Shown here piece after piece: positions 40,285 through 53,900 of a stretch of DNA of 64,000 nt. Each line of letters opens with the position of its first letter. Position 1 is the first letter of the stretch. A program made the position numbers and the translations under genes. The DNA lies in contig HG738139.1 in NCBI GenBank assembly GCA_000499405.2, positions 16,034,858 through 16,098,857 on the forward strand, read 5' to 3'. Source of the DNA: Onchocerca volvulus (lineage: Eukaryota > Nematoda > Chromadorea > Rhabditida > Onchocercidae). The notes below the pieces were generated by a model. That model searched no databases. It was not told the origin of the DNA and saw nothing but the letters and a program-made list of their open reading frames with translations.

Positions 40285-43200
40285 TCAATTTCCTTTGACA
40301 ATAACAATTAATGCGTCACGATATGGTCCTGAACATTCCGATTTAATCCAATCAATTAATGGCTTTTTGTACATTCGTTCAAATTCTTCTCGAATTAATG
40401 CCAAATCAATTTCGGATCGTGAAACAATTATTCGTATCAGATGTTGATCATCTGTACCAAGACCCTAGAATAATATTTAAATTAAAAATAATGTTTATTG
40501 CCACATTTCATTAACTTATTGATTTAAAAGTAAGATTATTTGATTTGATTGGATTTGATTTAACTATAATTTTGAATAGAAATGTTTTAAAAAAAAAAAG
40601 AAATAAATAAAGAAAAAATTCCTTTCTTACTAAAAAAAAAAAGGATAGATAAAGAGAATAACAAATTCATGAATCATCTATGGTTCCATTAATGCTAAAA
40701 AAAATATTTTCATTTGTATCCATAATCGATATATGATGTTATATACACATGAGCACACATTGGACGCAACATTGTTAGAGGGGTTTATAAAAAAAAAAAA
40801 TTAATTCGACATGCATCTCCTAAACATCCATCTTTTGAAAATGCTTCTGGATATGCTACTAGCAATTATCATTCCATCTTTTATGATGAAACTTTTTTTT
40901 TTTTCAAATTCTTTTTATAATATCAACAAGTTTAATATAAACTGATCCAAAAGATTGAATGATAAATGATATAAATGATAAAAAACAATGTTAACTTACT
41001 TTCATAGCATCATATAATTGCTTGGCAAAAAAGCGTGGCTTATTCTGAATACTATCAATTAATGCCAAATAAGCAACTTTTGCATCACCACTGAATACTC
41101 GCTGCAAACATAATTGTAACTGCATTCTATATCAGATACATATTCTACTGTATCATTAACTTAGATTCATACAGTATCATAATAACAATTCTATACCTGA
41201 AATGATTCTTACGCTTCATTTTAAGTGAAATATTCGAAAAAAAAAAAGAAATTTTTGCTTATCTTACATTAAATTATAATATCATATAAATTATTGCAAT
41301 AATTTTCTCTTTTTTAGCATATAATACTGAATGTTTGCGATTTCATTCCATCAACAATACATTATATAATCTTACTTTAAAATCAGTTTTTATGCTTAAT
41401 TTTAAGCAAAATGTTAAGACTATTATTTGTCCTTCTGATTCTTTGATAAATTTTTCTACAAAAAAAAAAAAAAAAGAAAAACTGCCCAATTATGAGAAAA
41501 AATTTCAATGAAATTTTAGCGAAGGAAATGTAAACGATAATTTCTCAATTAAAGCGAACCTCGACAGCTGTTGTTAAAGGTTCACCGGTCATACTCTGGT
41601 ATTCGCTGAACAATTTTTGGATTTGTCGGAAATTTTCCTGACTCAAGACCATTTTGTAAGCTTCCTTATCCGGTTTTTCTTTCTTTTCCTTATTGCCAAA
41701 CATTCGCTTTGCTACCTTAAAATATTAAAAATGATCGAATTATGATAACAAAGCATTCGTAATAATTTAATAATTTCTATCTTCGCTCACATTTTCATCT
41801 CTACTTCTTATCCAATCTTACCTCATCCTTCTTTGCTTTTGTTAATTTAAAATTAAAGTAACATCTGCACCATCCTTAAATAATATAACGGTATATGCAA
41901 TTTTCCGCTTTTTGCATTTATTTTGCATCTACTACAATTTTTTGATTACAATTTATATTTTATCGCCTAATATGTTAGTTTCAAATTAAAAAATTTATTT
42001 CTATTTAAAATATCAAAAATATTGCTATGATTTACAATAACTTACTACTTATAAAATAATAATGCAAAAGCGTTACCTTATGACGTTTTACTTATTAACT
42101 TATACATTATGACAATTATACTTTTGCATAATTATCATATTTTCATCCTAACATACTATACTTCATATTGCATTAAGAAAAAAAGAGAAGATTCTAAATA
42201 ATTCAAAAAAAAAAAAAAAAACTCAAATCCAATCATTTAAAAATAAGGAAAAAAAAAACTAACTTCTCTTGCTTTCAAATAATTAACATTGTATGATTGA
42301 TCACGACGATTATTAAGTAATGCCAAGAGTAATTCTTTAAAATCACCACTTGTATCACCAACAATATCACTTTCCAATGTTCTACCATACTCCTCCTTAT
42401 ATTCATTTTTAATTGCTTCAAGTTCATCGTCATTTCGAGAGCAGAGAATATCAATCAATGTTAATTCTGTTGTACCCAGACCCTAAACAGTGAGAAAAAA
42501 ATCGATTCTTTCTTTTGCTTATTTTAATTCAGTTCATAATTTAGAGTAACAAAAGAGGAAAAAAAAAAATGCTGTTTTGAAAAAATGTCACATTTATCTC
42601 TTTTTTTTTATTTTAATTTTAGAAGATAATAAGAAAAATAAAATCGAATCCCTTATTTAAATATTTTATGAAAATTTTTACATCTTTTTAAATAAATTAT
42701 TCTCATTTTACTCACTTTCATAGCTTTTTGTAATTGCATAGCATCATATTTGGTTGGTGTTTCCATTAATCCAATGATGACATCTTCGAAATCACCCGAC
42801 AATTCCTTTTTCAGCTCATCAATTAGATCTTTCCCATATTTAATTTTGTATGGTGTACGAATCTAAAAAATATAATACAATCAGTATCAATATTGAAGTA
42901 AAAAAAGAGAAAGAGAAAAAATAAGCACAATGAAAGCAAACAAAAAAACGAAAAAAAAATTTTCATTTTGAAAAAAATTAAAATAATGTAACAAATCAAT
43001 TATTTAATTTAATTATTCCCTACATTTAATGACCATTTAATTATTAATGCATCCAAACAAACATGCATCAATTTTTCAGTGTAAGCACATAATACCAATG
43101 AAATGACTTGGTCGAATACAAAATTAATTGAAATTAATAAAATTTAACTTTCTTCACGACTTATTTGCAATTGCAATTTTTATATGAATTTCTATTGCTG

Positions 43201-43741
43201 TTCATTGATAATTGAAAATTTCATTCTATTATAGTAATGGCACTATTGACTTACTTCACAGAATTTTAATCTTTTTCAACAAAATAACTGAATGAAAAAT
43301 TTGATTGAAAATTTTAATTGTAGAATAAAATATAAAAATTAAAAACAACTAATGATTTATCTAATAATAGTATCCATCATTTAATAACTACATAATCTTA
43401 CAATAATTTTTTTTTTTTTTTTTAGAACGAATTATTTTAAACATTTGTTGTTATAAAAAGATATACATTTCGATCAAAAAAAAAAAAAAAAATGATCAAA
43501 GTTTCTAACAATGAATAATGAATAAACAAAAATATGAATTAAACAAACTGAAAATCTTTATATTCCAGTGAAATTCAAAAATAACCATTTGTCTTTGTGC
43601 ATTGTTACAATGAGCGATGACCTGAATGACACGATATTTGTCACATCCTGAACCTTTCATCGCATCATACAACGTATCAGCAGCTACTTCAGCATTGAAA
43701 TCAACTTTTGGCTTGATCGTTCCATAAAATTGATATGACAT
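40285..43741 (-). CDS. Annexin, 319 aa, canonical type
   Basis: Six exons: 43741-43586, 42862-42716, 42482-42264, 41715-41560, 41101-41000, 40464-40285 (TGA 40287-40285); all junctions are phase 0. Length and four-repeat layout are typical of nematode annexins. Repeat I carries [20 protein letters not shown] and [13 protein letters not shown]...SGDFEDVI; repeat [20 protein letters not shown] and [14 protein letters not shown]; repeat [35 protein letters not shown]; repeat [20 protein letters not shown]...[12 protein letters not shown]. Intact GLGT loops in repeats II and IV imply Ca2+-dependent phospholipid binding; repeat I has GSGC instead of GxGT. The start ATG at 43741 leaves a short N-terminal tail; a CTTTCAG acceptor at 43777-43783 suggests a 35-base leader after cis- or trans-splicing. 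AATAAA (minus) lies at 40248-40243. It probably acts at the cytosolic face of membranes. It is paired with the divergent annexin at 27122. Confidence 0.92.
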
Positions 43742-44010
43742 CTTCAACAAATTTTTGAGAAACTTTTGCTAGATACCTGAAAGAAATGATATTATTCGTA
43801 TTTGAAGAGAAACAAAAATATTAAATCAATAATCGAAGAAGAAATATAATGAAAAATTTATATGTTTTGGTTTTCTTATCATTCAAATTACTAAATATCT
43901 ATTTTGGATAATTCTAAAATCACTACTCATTCCTTATATTCATATTTTTTTCTTTCATTATTATTGCTTATTGCAGAAATGAAAATGATTCCATTTTTTT
44001 TTTTTTTTTT

Positions 44011-44082
44011 NNNNNNNNNNNNNNNNNNNNNNNNNNNNNNNNNNNNNNNNNNNNNNNNNNNNNNNNNNNNNNNNNNNNNNNN
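44011..44082. other. Assembly gap (72 N)
   Basis: There are seventy-two undetermined bases, entered from a run of at least 18 T. The gap is probably a homopolymer or repeat collapse. Confidence 0.98.
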
Positions 44083-44939
44083 TATACTCGTTTTTTTTAT
44101 ATTCTATTTATTTGCACATCAAAAATTGTTTATGTTAAATTAATTTATACCGATTAAAATTATATTTCGCGACAGAAGGAAGATAAAGATAATATTAATC
44201 AATGATTGTTATCTTTTAAAGAAAAAAAAAAGCTCTGAAACAAATTAAAATTGAAACAATAACTAAATGGAGTTAGAAAAATTTGTGGAAAAAGTAACAG
44301 AAGAGATAGAGTTAATGAAAATATGAGGTGAAATAAATTTGAACAAATTTACATTCTGATTTGAAATAAAATTTTCTCAATTTATCTATTGAAATATCAT
44401 TTTTTTTTTCTCAAAATTTATGCTTTTCTGCTTCAATAATATAAAGAATATCTAAAACTATTTCGAAATTCTACTTATACAAGTTTCTTAAACAATTTTA
44501 ACATCATCGTAATATTATACTTCATACATTTGAGGAAATTTTCTATTTTAAAGAAGATATTTTGAATAAGAAAAAAAGAAAATAACGAATTTCTTTTTTG
44601 AGAAGCAATTGAATTTCATGACTGAAATGGAACTGAAGAAAAAAAGAAAAAATAAGATGCTTCAGTGCAATCATAACAAATTGTTAAGGCATTGCATCTT
44701 TATTAACTAAATAAAGGGAAAAAAAGAGTTTTTGAAAATTTAAATTCTCTTCTTTTGGAGAAAAAGAAAAAACAAGTCGAAAATTACACTGTACACCATG
44801 TAGCAAAACAAAAAATTGATTTTTAAAACAGAAATTAGTTTTTAAAAATTTTCAATTTGAAATTTTCCCTCCGAGATTTTCAAAATTTCCATTTCACAGT
44901 AATGACATATAAAGAATGAAAATGGAAGGAAAAAATCAA

Positions 44940-45520
44940 ATAGCCAATCCTAGTGTTTCGCTGAAAAGTCGGCTGAAAAGCACAAAATACAATGCAGAAC
45001 CTTTTTCAGTGCAAAGTGCAAGGCCTTTTCGGTGCAAGACTTTTTGCAGTGCATAGTGCAATGTCTGATTCGAATGCATATCGTATAGTCTTTGTGGTAC
45101 TTACCTGGAAAGCTTGCTGGAAGCACTGAAAGTGTGCTGCAAGGTTATTTCCAGCGTATTCCTGGGCCTAACTCGATGTGCGGAAGGCCTAGCTGGCCAA
45201 GGCCTAGCGCAAACTTAATGGCATGATAGAGAGATGGGAGAGAGTGATGAAAGTCAACGACCGCCTATTGATATGATGAATTCCTCCAGTGGCTGCCATT
45301 AACTGTGCTATCTATCGTATGACAATGATTCATCGACCGTCTTTTCTCCCGACAGGAAAGAAATGGAACGGAGCTGAAGTGCACTTATGCAGAAATCAAT
45401 GAGATTTTTATTATCGTTCCACTCTTCTCTCTCTCTCTCTCTCTCTCTTCCTTTATTATGCACAAAATGAATTAGCGATTCGCACGTTCGTGTTGCACGT
45501 ACGTGACCTTTGGTATATTT
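44940..45520. other. GC-richer island with short internal repeats
   Basis: Over about 550 bases the GC content rises well above the surroundings. It contains repeated gtgcaaagtgcaagg / ggtgcaagac / cagtgcatagtgcaatg modules (45006-45062), two AGGCCTAG boxes (within 45180-45215) and a palindrome CACGTACGTG (45496-45505). No open frame of significance or known RNA is recognised. It may be a decayed mobile element or a regulatory island. Confidence 0.5.
45426..45449. repeat. (TC)n microsatellite
   Basis: An uninterrupted TC run of about 24 bases within the GC-richer island. Confidence 0.85.
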
Positions 45521-45933
45521 TAAATAGTAATTTGATAAGTGTTCATTGATAAAGCATGATAAGATGATTAAGCTCATTTTTGAAAATCTTCATTTTTTGA
45601 ATAGGAAGATAAAAGAATGGGATTTTCAAAAAAGTGTAGAAATGTTTGGAATGAAAATAAATAGCAAGATTTTCCAAGTAATAAAATGTACTTTGATCTT
45701 TCATCATCGATTTTTTGATATCAGGAATTTATTCTCTTCCAATCTAAAACATGAAGGTTCTGAAAATGAGCCTTATCGTTTTATCATGCTTATCAATGGT
45801 CGCTTATCACCACTATTATTTAAAATACATCAAAAGTTATTTTCGTATTTTCCTGTGTGCACTTAGAAGATCATTTGTTCAATCAAACTTTTTATGAAAG
45901 AAATCTAAACGCTTTGCTTGGCCATCCAACTAG

Positions 45934-46125
45934 TCTACATAAATAAAGATGTAAATGTTCATTTGCTCGAAATCTTAAATAACCAAAAAAAAAGTAAGTA
46001 TATTTATAAGAAAACAAGTGCCTATTCGAATACAACGTAGATTCAAAATTTCAAAGCAATCGGTGAAAATTTTTCGAAGATTTAAGAATTTGAACAACGA
46101 ATATTTACATTTTTATTTATATAGA
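45934..46125. mobile_element. Short repeat element with inverted termini (MITE-like), copy 2
   Basis: The left terminus TCTACATAAATAAAGATGTA (starting 45934) and the right terminus, read inward on the minus strand as TCTATATAAATAAAAATGTA (from 46125), are imperfect inverted repeats extending about 27 bases. The core stretch 46042-46067 is identical over 26 bases to 31872-31897 of copy 1, and aaaaaaagtaagtatat is shared. It has no open frame. Confidence 0.65.
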
Positions 46126-47405
46126 TTGTTGCATATTTCAGAAATAAGAAAATGATATAGTAAATAGTCCGACTTGATCTGAATAATTCCTGCCTTATTA
46201 CATATTACAAGAAGAACGAAAAAATAGATTAACACACAGATTAATTAATGCAACGAGTTGAGAGATAAATGATCATATCAGTTATAAGCAAACAAATGCT
46301 ATCATTTAGTTTGCACCATAAAACTTATGTAATATCATGTAAATTTCAATGTTATAACATGAAAGTTTTAGACTATCGTGTAATTATCTCAGGAATGCTC
46401 CTAATTAGTCATAATTTGTATGTAAAATAACCGTAATATATAGTAAAAGGGATAAAATGAGAAGTCTTGGAAGAGATTAACTTAACAAATTTATTTAATT
46501 TGTTTATTTTAACAAGCTAAAACAAACAACAAAGGAAAGAGAAATTTTAACAGATATCTAAATGAAATTGCTAGAAAAATAAATATTGCTAAAATGAATA
46601 AAAGATTATTTAAGTTAAATCAGATTCGACTAAGCTAAATATAAGTATTGATTTTGTTAAAAATAATAGCATAAGAATGATGAAATAATAAGTAGATATA
46701 ATTATATGCATAAATGAACTGTAAATATTATGTGATAAAAAAGATTAATAAATAATAGATAGATACGGTATAACATAATTATAGAATGACTAAATCAATG
46801 TTTCTTTTGAAAATTGCAATGATATTAATGAGCAAAATAGCAATAAAAAAAAGAAACTAATGTGAATTTATAAAAGCTATAAATTAAAATGGAAAATTTT
46901 ATTAGAAATTATTTTATTGAAAAATTAATTTTATTGAACCTAGTACTAAGGAAAATTACTGATATCAAAAAATTAAGACGATTAAGCATATCAACAAAAA
47001 TCATACATTTATTTTAGCAAAAAAGATAAATTTTATTTGGGAAAAAACTGCATGTAACGAAAGTAAATGACATGAAAGGCTCTAATGTTGAATTTATAAA
47101 AAAAGAAAGTGACAGCGAAAGGGAAAAGAATTCAATTTTGAGAGTCACACATCGTTATGTGACATGTCGAGTTCGTCGATATTATTGCGCTCCGTCCGAT
47201 ACAAGATATATTTCAGAGAGGAGGAAAAGCAAAAAATATAGAAAATGTCGGAGCTAACGATTGCATTATATTGAGATACTTTCCACACTGATAACGTTGA
47301 TAATGCGATGATAATGATAAAAAGTAGTGACGATAAAGATAAAAACAATAATGGAATGACGATAATTTGCTGGTACTGATAATAATAAGGACAGTAGTGA
47401 TACTG

Positions 47406-47461
<56 letters not shown>
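47406..47461. repeat. (AAT)n microsatellite
   Basis: An uninterrupted aataataat run of about 55 bases. The poly-Ile minus-strand frame across it is not a gene. Confidence 0.9.
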
Positions 47462-47462
<1 letters not shown>

Positions 47463-47763
47463 CTAGCTAAGTGATGAATGAGATTGTTACAAGAAATACT
47501 GTTGAAATTCGTGTTATAAGAGGATAATGGATTTATCGATTGATTTTTCTTTTTTTTTTTCAATTCTCTTAAAAAGTTAGTACTAACTGTTTGATTTTAT
47601 CCAAAAAGGAACTGATTTTTATAGGATACTGTTAAATTTACCAAATGAATTTATTCATGAAAATAAGAAAAAAGACTGCTACGGTGGCAATTTCTGTTTA
47701 CAAAATAGGATATTCTCGTTCTATTTATATTTATCGTGATTCGTCATCATTTGCTGATCATTA

Positions 47764-47789
47764 TATCGTCATTGTTATTAATGACGATA
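47764..47789. repeat. 10-bp inverted repeat
   Basis: TATCGTCATT (47764-47773) and AATGACGATA (47780-47789) pair perfectly around a 6-base loop, inside a longer degenerate tract of GACGATAATGA-like words (47740-47920). Confidence 0.7.
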
Positions 47790-49247
47790 ATGATAGCCAT
47801 AATGTATATTTATGACTGATCCACCATCATTGTCAGTCATTATGTCGTTATTTGCTATAAAGTTCGTTGATGACGTTTATTAGCGACGATAATGATGGCG
47901 ATAACGATAGTGATTAAAATGAAATAGCGAGCCAATCACGGGAATATCAAATTATTTTATATTAATTAAGCGCATATTAAATTGATATAACGTGATAAGT
48001 GGACGAAAAATATCATGCGATGAAAAGAATTGAAAAAAGTTTTGCGTTAACTACACGCATAAGTGGTCATTATATTCATACGTTTGTATTATACTTTTGC
48101 TGACAAATATCAATTATTGTTTTTTTCATTATTATGGGAAGAAATAAATAAAATAAAAATTAAACATTCAGAAATTAATGAAAAAATTTCGTCTCTAAAT
48201 TTTAATTTTCCTTCCAGTTTTTCTTTATTCCTCTGAAATTTTCGTTTTTAGAAAAAGAATCAATAAAATGCTGCATTTTTAAAATCGATGGAATTTTTTC
48301 CAGCATACACACGACTATAGTATGTCTACTTAATTTTTATTTTTTTTTTATCTTTATTTTTTGGCTCAAACTGTACTAATAAATTTTTCAGTTTTATTTT
48401 TGCTTGCAATTTATATTTTCACTTTTTTTTTTAAAAAAAGAAAAAAGGAAATGAGTCATCAAAAATCGTACACAAATGTATGTAGAAATATTTTTTAACG
48501 TATAAAAGTCTTAAGGAAAAGAAAATAAACCGAAAATAATTAGATTCTGAAATGGAAACTGTTGCAAATGAATCATTTTTACGATTCTTTTAAACCGTTA
48601 AACGATAATATTTCAATAGGAAAGAGTGAAAAAAAAAGTAATTTTGTACTTTTTGTCAGTGAATGAACGAATGAATCATTGATTAAAAATAAAAATAAAT
48701 GAAGCAATTGTAATTAAAATATACGACTGCATAATGAATAATTAATGCATAATATAGTTTATTTTATCGGATGAATTATTTAAAAATGAAAATCAAATCT
48801 GATCAAAATTAATCAAATAACTGCAATCTTTATAAAAGAGATTTTATTAGATTGTCGTTTTTAGAAGAGTTTTTTTTAAATCCATATATTTGGTAATATC
48901 AACAATTACTATATTTTGTATTGATATATTTTGGGAAGGTGAAAAAATAGTATTTATCGATTTATTTCAAGGGTTTCTTTATCAAATTTAAATTTATTTT
49001 AAATTAGAAACTACAACAAAGATATTTTCACCTGAGAATATTGCACTTTTTCATGATATGAAATATATCATAAAGTTTTTATATCTCAAATGTACACTAA
49101 TAAGAAACGGACTCAAGCTTCCTCCCTTAATTCTTCCTTGTTATTTACTTCAAGAATCCCTTTTTTTTTTTTTTTCAGGAAATAAGTACCATGAGTACAT
49201 TGTCAATTGGATGCACATTCATTCTCAGATTTAACGATTTTACATCG

Positions 49248-49272
49248 ATATATATATATATATATATATATA
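49248..49272. repeat. (TA)n microsatellite
   Basis: An uninterrupted TA dinucleotide run of about 25 bases. Confidence 0.85.
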
Positions 49273-50903
49273 GGAAATGCATTTTGATTAAAATACCCAT
49301 ACTATAAATCGAAATAAACTGTCCATTTTCAATTTCATGGCCCATCTGTCGTCCAAATGATGACAGTGATGTTTATTGCTGTCATAAAGAACGAACTTGT
49401 ATCATTCGAAATCAATTATTATTAAAATTTATGCCTTTCAAGAATAATAACTGAAAATTTTTACTCGATAATTGTCCATTGAGGTATTTTATAATTCATC
49501 AAACAATATGTATGGTTCATATTCTTTTCACAACTTTTCTAATTTCAAAAATTTGTTCGCATTTCACCTTCAACTTTTCAATTTCTATCTTTTTTTTCTC
49601 TGTGAAAATTTAATCTTTCCAACATAATATTAAAGCAAAAAAGAAAAAAAAAGTAATACAATAATGAATTGAAATGAATGCATAATATAATTCAATCATG
49701 AAAGATAACTCGCATTCAATTCAATAGCAAAATATATTGAAATTTTTAAAATAAAATTAAAGCAATGAAATCATTAAATATTCCATAATATCTTACAACA
49801 TATATATGCAACAGTTCAATAAAACCATGAATACGAATTAGTACCAGTATTTTTTGCAGCCATTTTTAAAAATAAGAAAAATAAAAAAAGCAAAGAATAA
49901 AATATTCAAGAAAAAGAGCATTTCAAGATTAACTTTTTAGGATAAAAAGACGAGAAAACCCAAATGATTCGAATCTAAAATTCTTCAAATTTTTTTCCGA
50001 AGAAATTTTACATATGCAAAGGAGAACTAATTCAATTCCTTCACTAGAAATGAAAAAAAAAAAAAAAAAACTTTCCCAACTACTAAAAAAACTTTAACTA
50101 CACCTTCGCAGAATAAAAAAAACAAAAAGAAGGTTTGAAACCATCAGTAAGTGAGAAATAAACGTCCTTATCTTTTGAAATTAGCTGAGCACTACCTTTA
50201 ATTACACCCCACAATTATCATCACCAGGCACTTTAAGTAAATTCTTGCAAAAAAATATATTTCTTTTTGTAATGTAAATGACTATCTAATCTCCACTTAA
50301 AATTTCATGCACCAATGTTTTAAAATCATCATCAACCTTCTATTAAGCATTTTCTTGTGCTTCCCGGCGATATATTTCTTTTTTTTTATGTTAAATAAAT
50401 TTAAGTCATTTGGAAAAAGAAAAATAGTACAGAAATTGATATTATTCATCAGAAATTAAAAATGAGGATTGAAAGGAACAGAAGAAATGCCTATAATCAA
50501 TAATAATCAATCATTTTTAAAAATTCAGTAAAATTTGCATGACAATAATTTTACAGTAATACTGATAGTGTTATCCTGAAATACCGATCTATTTTTTCTT
50601 TTATTCCTTTTTCTATTTTGTATTTCTTTATAGCACTCAACACAGTTCACTTCATTCATCAAATTTCATTCCTTTTCCTTTTTTTTTTTCTTTTTTTTTA
50701 AATTTCTTCAAATCAACCTCTCTTCAGTTTCTTCTTTTTCAAAATTTGATAATTCTATAATTTTTTCCTTTAATTCGAAAATTTATTAGCTTTTTTTTAC
50801 AGACAAATAATGCACATATATTTTAGACAATATTGGCTGAAAAGCGATTGATCCGGAAAGACGAATATTTCAGTGGAAACCGGAAAAACATGACAGCAAT
50901 ATA

Positions 50904-53900
50904 CTAAAGAACAATGGGTATCTGTTGATCATTAGTTGTCGTTGATTGATTTTGATTTAAATTTGAATCATTTGACGGTGAATTACCGATACCCAACGCC
51001 TGATGAACAGCTTGAGCCGGAATACTACCATATCGTGTTGGTTGAGCATTATTCTGAAATTTGGTAAAAAAAAACTAAAGAAAAGCTCCGAAAATCGCAG
51101 AAAAAAGAAGGATTTAATCCTGCATAAATTTCTGAATAAACACCAGAAATCTATTTTTTTTTTTTTTGTTTTTTCTTTTGAGATCCGGAACTGCCGAATG
51201 TTCAGAATAATTTTGTTTCCTTTTCAAATGTTTTTACGTATTCATAATCAAACTGGTAATCCGGAGAACATTTCAGAAAAAAAAAAAAACAAAAGCGCAA
51301 TGATAAATCTTTTGGTTAAAAAGATTAGCCTAAAAATAACCTGACATGTTGTTGGCAATGGTACCATATTTAGTTTTCCATTCTTATAATCAGCGACAAA
51401 TTCGGCGACAATTTCACTGCTTACATCCGGTTTTTCGCAAACACACATGCGGCTAACTGTTGCATCCAAAATAACGATAAGTGGTAATTCCGCATTTCCA
51501 AGTCCCAATCCTTCCAGTATGAAATCACATAACGGATCTTCACCCGTGTAAAAGATTTGCAATGGATCAGCCCATGATGGCATAGACGCATCGGATGAGA
51601 TCGAGCTAATTTTTGTAAAAAAAAATAAAAAATTAATTAAAGTTAAAATTTTTGAAAATTCAATAATTCTATTATCATCATTGAATATGAAGACAACAAA
51701 CATTTATCTATGTTAAATAACATACAACTATAATTTGAATATTTTTGAAAGAAATCAAAATATAAAAATTTGTTACCTGTTTACTGAATTAGTAGAATAT
51801 GCTAAATTATTCGAATCACCATTTCCATTAGTATTAGCATTATTATCCGTACTTTCGATTTCTTTTAAAGATGAACGTTTCACTGATTCTTGTCGTTCTC
51901 GAAAAAGTGATTCAGCGGTTGTTCTCAATACTTCCATCGAGAAAGAGACATCATCCGGTGAACCTTCTATAAAGATTTTTTATTTTCAAAATTAATAAAA
52001 TAAATTAATTAATTAGTTAATTTTGAATCTGTAGAAGAAAATAAAGAATCATTTGGTGAAATTATTGAAACAATAATCATAGTAATAGTTGATAAATCAA
52101 ATAATCACATACCTGTAAATAATACTAACGAAGGTTCATCTCTGAGTTGACATAATGTATTTTCATTTAATTCATACAAGGGTAATGGTCCCCAAGGGAA
52201 TAAACTACCGTACGGATCATTAAGTAAGACATTCCGGCCATGCCTCGTTATTAGACGATTTTCCTCGTTCAGCAATAAAAATGCCGGAATGCCTGAATAT
52301 TTCGGATAGTTAATTCTTTAATCAATTAATGCCTCATTTGCTATTTTATTTCAATACATTTCCGAATTTAAATTTTAAATCAATTTAGAAGAATCAATAA
52401 AAAATTTTTCTCTAACACCTTTTTTTTTGCTTTGAAGAAAATTACAAAGAATTATCATGAAATTTCATTCAATACTTTCTATGAAACTTTATTTAATAGT
52501 TGAAAAGTTTTGGAATTTCAAATTATATTTCATTTTTGCTATTATCACTTGTAAATTACTGATCTTTATCATTAATGTCTACAAATGAAAATTTCATCTT
52601 TTCTTTTCCTATGTTACTAACATTTATGCGCTTTTTACGTTTATTTTTACCTTTCAATACGCTTTTTTTTCTTTTCAAAAAACTCTTTTTTGTTATCACG
52701 CATGAATAAAATAAAACTTACCATTTACGCTATACAAACGGGTTAATTGAGTTGTCTTTTGTGGATCATATGGAAATGCTAGCCAAGGCATCGTTGAAAA
52801 ATGATGCTCAAATGATTCTTGCGATCTAGAAATTATCTGCTTAAATAAAATCAATTACTTAAGCATTCATCTTGATTCACGTGATTTTAAAGTATAACTT
52901 AAATTTTCTATTTCATATTTCCCTTTCTTATCCATTTCAATTATCTGAATGAATAATATAGGAAGTTAATTACTGCACACGGAAAAATGTTTATCTAGTT
53001 CATGTAGAAAGTGTAAATTGTATTGAAAAAACAAAACGAAAAATTATGACTTTACATATTTAATTCATACGTCTCATTAATTTAACTAAAAATACATAGC
53101 AAATTTATCAAATTCCTATGTATAATGAGCTTATTTTTTGCTTAAAAATTATCGCAAATTTATTTAATGACTTAATTATTCATATAATTACATGAGAAAA
53201 CCTTACGAAATATTCACCTATCCGATGAGCAAAAAAATATCTCGAACGGAATACCGGTATTTTTGAGTGATCCATAACAAGAGATCAACTGTTGCGAGAA
53301 TGAGCGACATGGTGGACACTAAAATGATACATTTCACAAATTTTATTTACTTATTTACTTGTTTATCAGACAAGTAATAAGTGAAAAAAAGTAAATAGGA
53401 AAATAAAAAAAAAGCATTCACCCAATTAGCACCAAAATATAATCCTTTGACAGTTGGTTTCAAATTTTGAAAATTTTCAACTACTATTTTCTTGGTACCA
53501 TCGACTTCTTTACAATTTCTTAATACAGCACCTTGAAAAAGTTCTTCTGCTGTCGCATTACACCTTTAACAAAATTATCATTTATGAATGATATTTCAAT
53601 TCTTGCTTTCATAAATTTTCGGTTTTAATAAATTTTCGTCAAATTAAAAATGTGTGTTAAGATGTTAATTATTTCGGAAGCATTACTTTACAACACAAAC
53701 AAAGCTATTTAAGAAATTTTACATATAAATTATCACGAAATGACTAATTTGATGGTATAATTTATTTGCCACAAATATGGTACAAATCTATTGTTTTGTT
53801 ACTTGATCGAACTGATTAAACTTTGTCTTTAGCAAAATAATAACAAACTAATTCTAATTATGACTTCTTTTGCAATTTTATTTATAGAAATAAAGCTAGA

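Larger units (their letters stand above)
43742..50903. other. Intergenic region between annexin and nucleoredoxin genes
   Basis: About 7.2 kb with no recognisable gene. It contains an assembly gap (44011-44082), a GC-richer island (44940-45520) with short internal repeats, a (TC)n run (45426-45449), repeat-family copy 2 (45934-46125), an (AAT)n microsatellite (47406-47461), inverted repeats around 47764-47789 and a (TA)n run (49248-49272). A 61-codon frame at 47072 (+) and a 106-codon frame at 45546 (+) lack family resemblance and flanking exons. Confidence 0.55.

Noticed and set aside
45546..45866. 106-codon + strand open frame beside the GC-rich island
   Set aside because: The residue pattern shows no domain, it is biased to Phe/Ile/Lys as AT-rich random frames are, and it lacks flanking exons.
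47072..47257. 61-codon Arg-rich + strand open frame
   Set aside because: It is short, has no family match and no splice context; the Arg codons reflect a locally CG-containing stretch.
47213..47563. 116-codon minus frame with a poly-isoleucine run
   Set aside because: It is produced by the (AAT)n microsatellite and has no domain.
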